64,000 bases of DNA from the NCBI RefSeq assembly GCF_937871615.1, contig NZ_CALMPA010000020.1, positions 116,303 to 180,302 on the forward strand, read 5' to 3'. The position numbers and the translations under genes were made by a program. Shown one piece after another: positions 10,052 to 17,450 of the stretch. Origin of the DNA: an uncultured Sphingomonas sp. (GTDB taxonomy: Bacteria > Pseudomonadota > Alphaproteobacteria > Sphingomonadales > Sphingomonadaceae). Position 1 is the first letter of the stretch. Every line of letters starts with the position of its first letter. A model generated the notes under the pieces. It was not told where the DNA came from. It ran no database searches and saw only the letters and a program-made list of their open reading frames with translations.

Positions 10052-10080
10052 TGACTTTGCGGCGCGCCTGCGCTAGGCGC
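10052..10080 (+). promoter_or_regulatory. Candidate sigma-70 promoter of rpmE
   Basis: TTGACT at 10052-10057 and TAGGCG at 10075-10080 have a 17-bp spacer and place a start about 45 nt before the rpmE GTG. The -35 is strong and the -10 weak. It overlaps a GC-rich hairpin at 10060-10085. Confidence 0.4.
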
Positions 10081-10094
10081 GCCGCTTCCTTTTT
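10060..10094 (+). terminator. Terminator-like hairpin between fabZ and rpmE
   Basis: GCGGC (10060-10064) pairs with GCCGC (10081-10085), and CGCC (10066-10069) pairs with GGCG (10077-10080), with one bulged G. The T-rich run TTCCTTTTT follows. It could end the pyrH-fabZ transcript. It occupies the same bases as the proposed rpmE promoter. Confidence 0.45.
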
Positions 10095-10133
10095 CGGCTG
10101 GTCGGTAACCAGCCAAGCCCAAGGACGGATGAC

Positions 10134-10364
10134 GTGAAGAAAGATATCCACCCCGACTATCACATGATCAAGGTGCAGATGACCGACGGCACCGTGTTCG
10201 AAACCCGCTCCACCTGGGGCAAGGAAGGCGACACGATGCAGCTCGACATTGATCCGCTGGCGCATCCGGCATGGACCGGCGGCCGCGGCCAGATGCTCGA
10301 TAGCGGTGGCCAGGTCGCGCGCTTCAACAAGCGTTTCGGCGGCGGGCTTACGCTGCGCAAGTAA
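10134..10364 (+). CDS. rpmE: 50S ribosomal protein L31
   Basis: Large-subunit ribosomal protein at the central protuberance. The 76 residues begin [19 protein letters not shown] and contain [17 protein letters not shown] and HPAWTGG, as in alphaproteobacterial L31. It has no cysteines, so it is the zinc-independent form. The GTG start is preceded by AAGGACGG, an acceptable ribosome-binding site. It appears to be transcribed from its own promoter. Confidence 0.95.
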   Translation: MKKDIHPDYHMIKVQMTDGTVFETRSTWGKEGDTMQLDIDPLAHPAWTGGRGQMLDSGGQVARFNKRFGGGLTLRK

Positions 10365-10369
10365 CGTCG

Positions 10370-10384
10370 TTAACGCGGCATTAG
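10370..10384 (+). promoter_or_regulatory. CtrA-like box upstream of the PilZ gene
   Basis: TTAA-N7-TTAG (TTAACGCGGCATTAG) matches seven of the eight fixed bases of the TTAA-N7-TTAA core bound by CtrA in Caulobacter. It starts 39 bp before the PilZ ATG, with a possible -10 TAACCT at 10396-10401. CtrA binding is inferred only from the motif. Confidence 0.3.
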
Positions 10385-10408
10385 GCATGTCGGGCTAACC
10401 TGCCCGGC

Positions 10409-10741
10409 ATGTTTGCAGCCGAGTTCGAACCCGCTCCCAATGATATCCGGCGCCGCGGCCCGCGTGCGCCGGTTTCGTTTGATTCCGCCGTTGAACCGGG
10501 CGGGATCGCCCGCGCCTTGTGCAAGGTGATAGATCTTTCGATCCATGGCGCGCGGCTCAGCACTTATTCCGCCCTGCGAAAGGGCATGGCGATCTGGCTG
10601 ACGCTTCCTGAAATCGGGCGCGTCGGCGCGGATGTGATGTGGGCTGACGATTTCGCCGCCGGCTGCCGCTTTCACGCGCCGCTCGATCCGGACACGTTCG
10701 AACAATTGCTGCACCGCGACGGCCATTTGGCCGCGCATTGA
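10409..10741 (+). CDS. PilZ-domain protein (cyclic-di-GMP effector)
   Basis: Single-domain PilZ protein of 110 residues, expected to bind cyclic-di-GMP and act on motility or exopolysaccharide partners. The arginine cluster RRRGPRAPVSF near residues 16-26 supplies the RxxxR loop. DLSIHGARL near residue 50 is the [D/N]xSxxG motif. No other domain is present. There is no Shine-Dalgarno sequence; the ATG lies in the right arm of a dyad (10386-10394 with 10403-10411), and the predicted transcript could be leaderless. Its cellular partner cannot be read from the context. Confidence 0.85.
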   Translation: MFAAEFEPAPNDIRRRGPRAPVSFDSAVEPGGIARALCKVIDLSIHGARLSTYSALRKGMAIWLTLPEIGRVGADVMWADDFAAGCRFHAPLDPDTFEQLLHRDGHLAAH

Positions 10742-10793
10742 GCCGGCGGCATGTCGCCCGCCGTTCGCGATCCCTCAATTACGAAATTGGCGC

Positions 10794-10811
10794 CCGGACC
10801 TTTCGGTCCGG
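10794..10811 (-). terminator. Hairpin in the PilZ/hsp20 convergent gap
   Basis: CCGGACC (10794-10800) and GGTCCGG (10805-10811) form a perfect 7-bp stem with a TTTC loop. On the reverse strand it is followed by CGCCAATTTCGTAATT, mildly T-rich, so it may end the hsp20 transcript. A second 6-bp stem (10744-10749 with 10758-10763) follows the PilZ stop on the forward side. Confidence 0.4.
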
Positions 10812-10862
10812 ACGCCCGACGCCTCGGAAAGGGAGCAAGGAGGCGCCGATCTTCTCTGGCAG

Positions 10863-11327
10863 TTACGCCGCTTTGGCGCTGCCCCCATCGGATTCGACCG
10901 CGGCTAGCGGCGCGCCCGATTTGATCGCGATGGATTTCGGCTTCATCGCCTCGGGCACCTCGCGCACCAGATCGATCACCAGCAACCCGTCGTTCAGCCG
11001 CGCATCCTCGACGAACACGAAATCGGCGAGTTCGAACCGCCGTTCGAAGCTGCGATTGGCGATGCCGACGTGCAGGAAATGCGCGCCATCGTGCGTTTCG
11101 TTCTTCCGCCCCGCGACGAGCAGCAAATTCTGGTGCGCGGTGATTTCGATCTCGTCGCGGCTGAACCCGGCGACCGCGAGGGTGATGCGGTAACGATCCT
11201 CGGCGAGCCGTTCGAGGTTAAAGGGGGGATAATTGTCCGCAGCCGAGCGGGCATTGGTTTCCAGCAGATCGAACAGCCGATCAAAGCCGATCGTCGAGCG
11301 GCGATAGGGGGTAAGGTCGAGTCGCAT
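10863..11327 (-). CDS. Small heat-shock protein, Hsp20/alpha-crystallin family
   Basis: ATP-independent holdase that keeps unfolding proteins soluble; 154 residues from ATG 11327. The start MRLDLTPYRRSTIGFDRLFDLLE and the alpha-crystallin core (FNLERLAEDRYRITLAVAGF, then VGIANRSFERRFELADFV) match the IbpA class of Proteobacteria. GGAGG stands 7 nt before the ATG. The longer open frame upstream is not conserved-looking and is rejected. GGAAC and CGTT elements spaced 15 bp apart lie upstream at 11364-11387, one base short of the EcfG consensus spacing. Confidence 0.93.
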   Translation of the reverse strand: MRLDLTPYRRSTIGFDRLFDLLETNARSAADNYPPFNLERLAEDRYRITLAVAGFSRDEIEITAHQNLLLVAGRKNETHDGAHFLHVGIANRSFERRFELADFVFVEDARLNDGLLVIDLVREVPEAMKPKSIAIKSGAPLAAVESDGGSAKAA

Positions 11328-11537
11328 ATCAAAGCCTCCAGTATGAGCGAATTGACGACATGAAACGCCCGGTAACCGCGGCGTTCCGCGCGGCCCGATC
11401 AGTGGCGCCGCGCAACCCGAAGATGGTATGGGGTATGAAGTTTTCAAGCAGGTGGCCTTAAATCCTACTTTCTTGGTCGGAATTAGGGTGTGGATTAGCA
11501 TCGGTATCGACAACCAGCTCCGGTTGAGGGGAAAACC

Positions 11538-13967
11538 ATGTCGATCACGTTCGCTTTGCTAGCTGTCGCCGCGCAGGCCGTTCCGGCCACCGATCAGTCG
11601 CTTCCCGTCCCCCCGGCGGCGGACGAGCAGCAGGATGAGCCGGGGCGGCTCGGCCCGGCGCAGCAGGGCGGCGGCGATATCGTCGTCACCGCGCGCCGCC
11701 GCGCGGAGACGGTGCAGCGCGTGCCGATCGCCATATCGGTGATCGGTGGTACGGCGCTCGCCGATACCGGCGCCTATAACGTCGGGCGGCTGACGCAGCT
11801 TCAGCCCTCGCTGCAATTCTATTCGAGCAATCCGCGCAATTCCGCCGCGAACATCCGCGGCCTTGGCGCGCCGTTCGGGCTGACCAACGATGGGATCGAA
11901 CAGGGCGTCGGCATCTATGTCGATCAGGTTTATTACAGCCGCATCGCCTCCGCGACCTTCGACTTCACCGATACCGAGCGGATCGAAATCCTGCGCGGCC
12001 CGCAAGGCACGCTGTACGGCAAGAACACTACCGCCGGCGCGATCAACATCACCACGCGCAAACCGAGCTTCGACACCGAGGCGCGGTTCGAATTGACCGG
12101 CGGCAATTACGATTTCCTTCAGGCGAAGGGATCGGTTTCCGGCCCGCTGGTCGGCGATGTGGTCGCGGCGCGCTTTTCGGCTTCGTTCACCACGCGACGC
12201 GGCACGATCTGGAACAGCGCGCAGAACCAGTGGCAGAACAGTCAGGATAATCTCAGCCTGCGCGGGCAGATGCTATTTCAGGCAGCGCCAAGCCTCGATA
12301 TCACGCTCTACGCCGATTATAACCGGCAGGCGCCGAATTGCTGCGTGCAATATTATGCGCGCGTCGCGCCGACACAGCGCCCGCTCAACCGACAATATGC
12401 GGCGCTGGCGGCGGCGGCAGGCTATACCGTGCCGTCGACCGACGCGTTCGATCGGGTGACCGATGCCGATACGCCGCTACGTGCCGAACAGAAGCTGGGC
12501 GGCGCCTCCGCCGTGGCGAATTGGGATCTGGGGCCGGCGACGCTAACCTCGGTCACGGCGTGGCGCTTCTGGAACTGGAATCCGTCGAACGATCGCGATT
12601 TCACCGGCCTGCCGATCACCACGGTTTCGGCCAATCCCTCGCAGCAGGATCAGTATAGCCAGGAATTGCGGCTCGGTTCGAACGGCAGGCACGCGGTAGA
12701 TTACACGGTCGGCCTGTTCTATTTCCACCAGAAGATCGACACGCAGGGCCTGCAGGTGCAGGGGCCGGCGGCGAGCGCCTGGCTGCTCAACCCCACCGGC
12801 GCGGGTGCGAAAAATCCGGCGACGCTGAACGGCCTGACCGCGCGCAACACGATCCGGTTCACGAACACGTCGGCGGCGTTGTTCGGCAAGTTGACATGGC
12901 ATGTGTCGGATCGCTTCCATCTCTCGCCCGGCGTGCGGCTGAATTATGATCGGAAGGAAGGTTCCTATATCTCCGTCGTCACGAACGGGCAGGGGAGCCC
13001 GAACCTGACCGTCGACCAGCTAAGCGTGCTTGCCCCGCAGAGTTACGCGCCGAAATTCGATAACTGGAATCTCTCCGGCGATATCACCGCGGCTTATGAT
13101 TTCACGACCGATATCCACGGCTATGCGACCTATGCGCGCAACTATAAATCGGGCGGGATCAACCTGTCCGGCCTGCCGCTGGACAAGGATAACAATCCGA
13201 TCCTTTCCACCGAGACGGTGAAGCCGGAAAAGGTCAATCACTTCGAACTTGGGCTGAAGACGCAATTGTTCGATCGCCGCGCGACGATCAACCTTGCCGG
13301 TTTCTGGACCGACATCACCGATTATCAGGCGACGGTGAATAATTATCAGCTTGCCGTGCTGCGCGGTTATCTCGCCAATGCCGGGAAAGTGCGGACGCGC
13401 GGGATCGAGCTGGACTCGGCCTTCCGCCCCACCGCCGGGCTGAACATCTATGCCAATGCGGCTTTCACCGACGCGAAATACGTCAGGTTCACCAATGCGC
13501 CGTGCGCGCCCGAATTGTCCGGCGGCACCGCGCTGCCGATCGTGAACGGTCAGATCGTCGGTACACCGGCGGCGCCCGGAACGCCGGGCAGCAGCAGGCC
13601 CTATTGCGACATTTCCGGCCAGCGACTGCCCGGCGTATCGAAATGGGCGTTCAGTTATGGCGTGGAATATAACCTGCCGGTTGGCGATGGGCAGGTCTAT
13701 TTCGGTTATGATGGCAGCTATCGCTCTGATTTTTCGTCCAATCCGTCGCCGTCGCCCTATACCGACATCAACGGTTATTCGCTGTCGAACTTTCGCCTCG
13801 GCTATCGCAAGGGCGACAGGCTCAACCTGTTCGCCTGGGTGCGCAATGCGTTCGATCAGAATTATTACGAACTGCTCGCCACCCAATCGGGCAGCACGGG
13901 CCTGATCGTGGGGCAGCCGGGCGATCCGCGCACTATCGGCCTTACCCTGTCGCTGGGGGTGAAATGA
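11538..13967 (+). CDS. TonB-dependent outer-membrane receptor
   Basis: Gated outer-membrane barrel for energised uptake of a ligand that cannot be read from the sequence. The 809-residue product has a short signal peptide, then a TonB box and plug start (GGGDIVVTARRRAETVQRVP, around residue 45). The plug contains IRGLGAPFG and ILRGPQGTLYGKNTTAGAINI, followed by the beta-barrel ending in LTLSLGVK. The RBS GAGGGG is 6 nt before the ATG. It resembles the large sphingomonad group of receptors lacking siderophore-specific neighbours. No adjacent FecR, sigma factor, hydrolase or ABC transporter is present to suggest a substrate. Confidence 0.93.
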   Translation: MSITFALLAVAAQAVPATDQSLPVPPAADEQQDEPGRLGPAQQGGGDIVVTARRRAETVQRVPIAISVIGGTALADTGAYNVGRLTQLQPSLQFYSSNPRNSAANIRGLGAPFGLTNDGIEQGVGIYVDQVYYSRIASATFDFTDTERIEILRGPQGTLYGKNTTAGAINITTRKPSFDTEARFELTGGNYDFLQAKGSVSGPLVGDVVAARFSASFTTRRGTIWNSAQNQWQNSQDNLSLRGQMLFQAAPSLDITLYADYNRQAPNCCVQYYARVAPTQRPLNRQYAALAAAAGYTVPSTDAFDRVTDADTPLRAEQKLGGASAVANWDLGPATLTSVTAWRFWNWNPSNDRDFTGLPITTVSANPSQQDQYSQELRLGSNGRHAVDYTVGLFYFHQKIDTQGLQVQGPAASAWLLNPTGAGAKNPATLNGLTARNTIRFTNTSAALFGKLTWHVSDRFHLSPGVRLNYDRKEGSYISVVTNGQGSPNLTVDQLSVLAPQSYAPKFDNWNLSGDITAAYDFTTDIHGYATYARNYKSGGINLSGLPLDKDNNPILSTETVKPEKVNHFELGLKTQLFDRRATINLAGFWTDITDYQATVNNYQLAVLRGYLANAGKVRTRGIELDSAFRPTAGLNIYANAAFTDAKYVRFTNAPCAPELSGGTALPIVNGQIVGTPAAPGTPGSSRPYCDISGQRLPGVSKWAFSYGVEYNLPVGDGQVYFGYDGSYRSDFSSNPSPSPYTDINGYSLSNFRLGYRKGDRLNLFAWVRNAFDQNYYELLATQSGSTGLIVGQPGDPRTIGLTLSLGVK

Positions 13968-14036
13968 GAGCGCATCGCCTGCGGTTCGGGCGGTGCGCTG
14001 AAGGGAACTGAGCGCGCTGCCCGCCACAACGGCAAA

Positions 14037-14064
14037 CGCCCGGATCGGTATTCCGACCCGGGCG
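14037..14064. terminator. Strong hairpin downstream of the TonB receptor gene
   Basis: Twelve-nucleotide arms 14037-14048 and 14053-14064 pair with one A/C mismatch around a TATT loop. On the forward strand no T run follows. On the reverse strand TTTGCC follows. It lies 70 bp after the receptor stop and is probably a transcript end or 3' stabiliser. Confidence 0.45.
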
Positions 14065-14099
14065 CCTGCGTGACGATCGCTCGTCAGCCCCCTCATCCA

Positions 14100-14140
14100 G
14101 TCGCTGCCGACATGCTTCGATAACGAAGCGAGGCTGCGAC
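14100..14140. other. Two-tier stem-loop in the 346-bp gap before lolC/E
   Basis: An outer stem (14100-14108 with 14132-14140, one mismatch) encloses an inner perfect 6-bp stem (14114-14119 with 14124-14129) with an ATAA loop. I recognise no riboswitch or RNA family. The rest of 13968-14313 holds no gene that I can support. A six-codon Shine-Dalgarno-preceded mini-ORF at 14215-14235 is too short to call. Confidence 0.3.
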
Positions 14141-14277
14141 ATTCCCCGAACCACGGCCGTATTCGCCTGTGTGCCAGTGCCCGTACTGCTACCGGCTAAG
14201 CACAAGGGGTGTCGATGAAAATGAACCTCAGTTAAACAGATTGTCCATCCCCTGTTGTGATTCCGCCACAGCCCCCG

Positions 14278-14306
14278 TTGCAAGCCATGCGATGGGCGGA
14301 TAGATG
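14278..14306 (+). promoter_or_regulatory. Candidate promoter of lolC/E, implying a leaderless mRNA
   Basis: TTGCAA (14278-14283) and TAGATG (14301-14306) are 17 bp apart. The expected transcription start falls at about 14313, next to the ATG at 14314. No ribosome-binding site precedes that ATG, which is consistent with leaderless translation. Confidence 0.4.
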
Positions 14307-14313
14307 ACCGGCC

Positions 14314-15564
14314 ATGATGCTGTCGCGTTACGAACGGATGATCGCGCGGCGCTATCTCCTCCCCGGCAAGGGCGAGCGGTTCATCGTTCTCGTCGCGGGC
14401 TTCAGCCTTGGCGCGGTGATGCTGGGCGTGGCCGCACTGGTCATCGTGATGAGCGTGATGAACGGTTTCCGCGCCGAATTGTTCGACAAGATCGTCGGGC
14501 TGAACGGCCACGCAGTCGTGCAAAGCGTCGACGGGCGCCTCGCCGATTGGCAGCAGGTGGCGCGTTGGGCGAAGGAGACGCCGGGGGTCACCAGTGCGGT
14601 GCCGCTGATCGAGCAGCCGCTGATGTCGTCATATAATGGCCGGGTCGAAGGGGTGCTGGTGCGCGGGATGCGCGTATCCGATATCCGTTCCAATGCCACG
14701 ATCGGGCAGAAGGTCGTCGCGGGGTCGCTCGCCGAGCTGAAGCCGGGCAGCAACCGGGTGGCGATCGGCGCCCGGCTGGCGGAGGCGCTGGGCGCCACGG
14801 TCGGCTCCGAGATCACCCTCATCAATCCCGCCGGCCAGTCGACACCTTTCGGCACGGTGCCGCGCTATGTGAATTATACCGTGGCCGCGATCTTCGAGAT
14901 CGGCGTGTACGATTATGACAAGGCCTATGTGATAATGCCGATGGAGGATGCGCAGACGCTCCTCCTGATGGGCGACAATGTCGGCATGATCGAATTGCAG
15001 ACCGACAATCCCGACAAGGTGGGCCAGATTCTCGCTCCGCTGGCGAAGAAGATCGGCCATCTGGCGGTGATTTCGGACTGGCGACAGATGAATGCGCAAT
15101 TGTTCGACGCGCTGGCGGTAGAGCGGGTCGCGATGTTCACGGTGCTGTGCATCATCATCCTTGTCGCGGCATTCAATATCGCCAGTTCGCTCATCATGCT
15201 GGTGCGTGCCAAGACGCGCGACATTGCGATCATGCGCACGATGGGCGCGACGCGGGGCGCGATGATGCGCATTTTCATGACGGTGGGCGTGACGATCGGC
15301 GCGCTGGGCATCGTTGCCGGCCTGGTGCTCGGCGCGATCTTCCTGTTCTACCGGCAGGCGGTGGTGAATTTCGTGCAAATGGTTACCGGGCAGAATTTGT
15401 GGGATCCCTCGATCCGCTATCTCACCGAACTGCCGTCGAAGCCCGATCCGGTAGAGATCGTCGCGATCGTGCTGATTACGGCGCTGATGACGCTGCTGGC
15501 GACGCTCTATCCGGCGTATAAGGCGGCGAGCACGGATCCGGTCCAGGTGCTTCGCTATGAGTGA
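14314..15564 (+). CDS. Lipoprotein-releasing ABC transporter permease (LolC/LolE family)
   Basis: Inner-membrane permease that extracts mature lipoproteins and hands them to LolA. The 416 residues start [21 protein letters not shown], with a membrane helix at about residues 20-45. A large periplasmic MacB-like domain follows, then three C-terminal helices (about 268-400) ending [22 protein letters not shown]. Only one permease gene is present next to lolD, so it probably acts as a homodimer, unlike the separate LolC and LolE of E. coli. ATG 14314 or 14317 could start it. It overlaps lolD by 8 bp. Confidence 0.94.
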   Translation: MMLSRYERMIARRYLLPGKGERFIVLVAGFSLGAVMLGVAALVIVMSVMNGFRAELFDKIVGLNGHAVVQSVDGRLADWQQVARWAKETPGVTSAVPLIEQPLMSSYNGRVEGVLVRGMRVSDIRSNATIGQKVVAGSLAELKPGSNRVAIGARLAEALGATVGSEITLINPAGQSTPFGTVPRYVNYTVAAIFEIGVYDYDKAYVIMPMEDAQTLLLMGDNVGMIELQTDNPDKVGQILAPLAKKIGHLAVISDWRQMNAQLFDALAVERVAMFTVLCIIILVAAFNIASSLIMLVRAKTRDIAIMRTMGATRGAMMRIFMTVGVTIGALGIVAGLVLGAIFLFYRQAVVNFVQMVTGQNLWDPSIRYLTELPSKPDPVEIVAIVLITALMTLLATLYPAYKAASTDPVQVLRYE

Positions 15565-16240
15565 GGCGGGGGGAGCGATCCTCGAAACGCATGGCCTTGC
15601 CCGCAGTTTCACGCAAGGCGACCAGACCATCCATGTGCTGCGCGGCGTGAACCTGAGTGTGGCGCCCGGCGAGATCGTCGCGCTGCTCGGCCCTTCCGGC
15701 TCGGGCAAATCGACCTTGCTGCAGGCGGTTGGTTTGCTCGAAGGCGGTTTCGAGGGCTCGATCCGCATCGCCGGAGAGGAAGCGGCAAGGCTTGATCCGC
15801 ATGGGCGCACCGTCGTGCGGCGCGATCACCTCGGCTTCGTCTATCAGTTTCACCATTTGCTGCCCGATTTCGATGCGCGCGAAAATGTCGTGTTGCCGCA
15901 ATTGATCCATGGCGCGACGCAGGCGGCGGCGGAGGCGCGCGCCAATGCGCTGCTCACCGCGCTTGGCCTCGGGCACCGCCTTACGCACCGGCCAAGCCAG
16001 CTTTCGGGCGGCGAGCAACAGCGGGTCGCCGTCGCCCGCGCGCTCGCCAATCGCCCGGCGCTGGTGCTGGCCGATGAACCGACCGGCAATCTCGACGAGC
16101 ATACCGCTGATGTCGTGCTGGTCGAGTTCCTGCGGCTGGTCCGCGAGGAAGGCTCGGCCGCGCTGGTCGCCACGCACAATGAACGGCTGGCGGCGAAGAT
16201 GGATCGCGTCGTCCGCCTGCATGACGGGCTGTTGCGGTGA
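15557..16240 (+). CDS. lolD: Lipoprotein-releasing ABC transporter ATP-binding protein
   Basis: ATPase that drives lipoprotein release with the preceding permease. The 227 residues hold Walker [12 protein letters not shown], a Q-loop region [17 protein letters not shown] typical of LolD, the signature [15 protein letters not shown], Walker [14 protein letters not shown] and the H-loop VATHNE. The 8-bp overlap with the permease gene indicates coupled translation. Confidence 0.95.
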   Translation: MSEAGGAILETHGLARSFTQGDQTIHVLRGVNLSVAPGEIVALLGPSGSGKSTLLQAVGLLEGGFEGSIRIAGEEAARLDPHGRTVVRRDHLGFVYQFHHLLPDFDARENVVLPQLIHGATQAAAEARANALLTALGLGHRLTHRPSQLSGGEQQRVAVARALANRPALVLADEPTGNLDEHTADVVLVEFLRLVREEGSAALVATHNERLAAKMDRVVRLHDGLLR

Positions 16241-16335
16241 ATCCTGGGCGCGATCGCGCTTGCGAATGGCCCGGCGCGCGTGTCAATCTGAAGCACCTGC
16301 TGGCGCGCCATCAGGCTTGAGCAAAGGAGCGGGCG

Positions 16336-16815
16336 ATGGGGGCGATCACCGATTTCGAGGTCAAGGCCGCGGATGGGGGTGTCGCCCCGCTCGATACCTG
16401 GCGCGGCAAGGTTCTCCTGATCGTCAACACGGCATCGAAATGCGGGTTCACCCCGCAATATGAGGGGCTGGAGGCGCTGCACCGCAAATTCGGCGAGCGC
16501 GGGTTCGAAGTACTGGCGTTCCCCTGCAACCAGTTCGGTGGGCAGGAACCGGGGGACGCCGCGGAGATCGCGAGTTTCTGCTCGCTCACCTATGACGTCA
16601 CTTTCCCGGTTTTCGCGAAGATCGACGTGAACGGCCCGAACGCCGATCCGCTGTTCGAGCGGTTGAAAGGCGATGCGCCGGGTCTGCTCGGGTCAAAGGC
16701 GATCAAGTGGAATTTCACCAAGTTCCTGATCGACCGCGATGGCCGGGTGGTGGCGCGCTACGCGCCAACCACGAAGCCGGACGACATCGCCGCCGATATC
16801 GAAAGGCTGCTGTAG
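16336..16815 (+). CDS. Glutathione peroxidase (thiol-peroxidase type)
   Basis: Reduces hydrogen peroxide and organic hydroperoxides. The 159-residue thioredoxin-fold protein has the peroxidatic cysteine in NTASKCGFTPQY (Cys36). The FPCNQFGGQEPG motif supplies Gln, and KWNFTKFLID supplies Trp and Asn of the catalytic tetrad. FCSLTYDVTFP contains the usual second cysteine. The RBS AAAGGAG lies upstream. It is a cysteine enzyme and probably uses thioredoxin as reductant, as known for bacterial homologues. The name btuE is sometimes used, but nothing here links it to cobalamin. Confidence 0.93.
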   Translation: MGAITDFEVKAADGGVAPLDTWRGKVLLIVNTASKCGFTPQYEGLEALHRKFGERGFEVLAFPCNQFGGQEPGDAAEIASFCSLTYDVTFPVFAKIDVNGPNADPLFERLKGDAPGLLGSKAIKWNFTKFLIDRDGRVVARYAPTTKPDDIAADIERLL

Positions 16816-16818
16816 CCT

Positions 16819-17361
16819 TTAGAGATCAATCCGCACCCTCTCGCCACGATGCTCGATCGCGAACATCGTCCAGGTCGCGCCCGAGAACAGAAAGCTTATG
16901 CCGAGCACGATCCCCGGCAGCGTCAATGCGGATAGCGGGATGGTGTAGATGATATAACCGGCGAGCAGCAGGTTCACCACGCCAAGCGCGATCATCAATC
17001 CGCGCCGGTGGGTGAAGCGAACGCCCCAGATAAGTTCCAGCACCCCGCGCGCGATCAGCCAGATCACGAGGATCAGCGTAAGCGAAAGAGCGCCGGTCGC
17101 CGGCTCGAACACCATGATCGCGCCGGCGATCAGCGAAATCGCGCCGAACAGGATCACATAACCACGACCGTGGTGCCCCTGACCGAACACGCCGGCGAGC
17201 AGCGAGAATATGCCCGCCGCGATCAGATAGGCGCCGGCCACGAGCGTCGCGGCGAACGTCGCCGGAACCGGCATGAAGATCGCCAGCGCGCCAAGGATCA
17301 GGCTTGCGATGCCATAGGCGAGAATCCAGCCCCAGCCGATCCCGCGTGCCGAACCCGCCAT
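16819..17361 (-). CDS. HdeD-family (DUF308) membrane protein
   Basis: Small integral membrane protein of 180 residues with about six hydrophobic helices, several ending or starting in Gly-rich turns (LVAGAYLIAAGIFSLLAGVFG, LGVVNLLLAGYIIYTIPLSA). E. coli HdeD, the named relative, supports acid resistance; the biochemical role is unknown. GAGGAG is 6 nt before the ATG. An EcfG-type promoter sits 26-50 bp upstream, so a stress role is likely. It is convergent with the glutathione peroxidase gene, leaving only 3 bp between stops. Confidence 0.85.
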   Translation of the reverse strand: MAGSARGIGWGWILAYGIASLILGALAIFMPVPATFAATLVAGAYLIAAGIFSLLAGVFGQGHHGRGYVILFGAISLIAGAIMVFEPATGALSLTLILVIWLIARGVLELIWGVRFTHRRGLMIALGVVNLLLAGYIIYTIPLSALTLPGIVLGISFLFSGATWTMFAIEHRGERVRIDL

Positions 17362-17386
17362 GCTCGTCTCCTCGCTTCAAGAGCGT

Positions 17387-17411
17387 AACGAGTTGCGGGA
17401 GTCCCGGTTCC
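17387..17411 (-). promoter_or_regulatory. EcfG (general stress sigma factor) promoter of the HdeD-like gene
   Basis: On the reverse strand, GGAAC (17411-17407) and CGTT (17390-17387) are separated by exactly 16 bp. This matches the GGAAC-N16/17-CGTT consensus of alphaproteobacterial ECF15/EcfG promoters. The start would be about 20 nt before the ATG at 17361. Confidence 0.7.
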
Positions 17412-17450
17412 GCACTGGTCGAATCATGTGGCAGCGATTAGGTTTGACGG

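Noticed and set aside
10832-10850. AAGGAGG sequence in the PilZ/hsp20 gap
   Set aside because: No ATG, GTG or TTG follows at a workable distance, so it cannot start a gene.
11328-11420. ROSE-type RNA thermometer in the hsp20 leader
   Set aside because: Only a three-base pairing with the ribosome-binding site was found; the typical anti-Shine-Dalgarno element is missing.
11428-11448. RpoH-like CTTGAA and CCCCAT on the reverse strand upstream of hsp20
   Set aside because: Both hexamers are perfect, but the spacer is only 9 bp, too short for the known RpoH promoter range.
14215-14235. Six-codon ORF (MKMNLS) with AAGGGG 5 nt upstream, before lolC/E
   Set aside because: Too short to separate from chance, and it lies upstream of the proposed lolC/E promoter.
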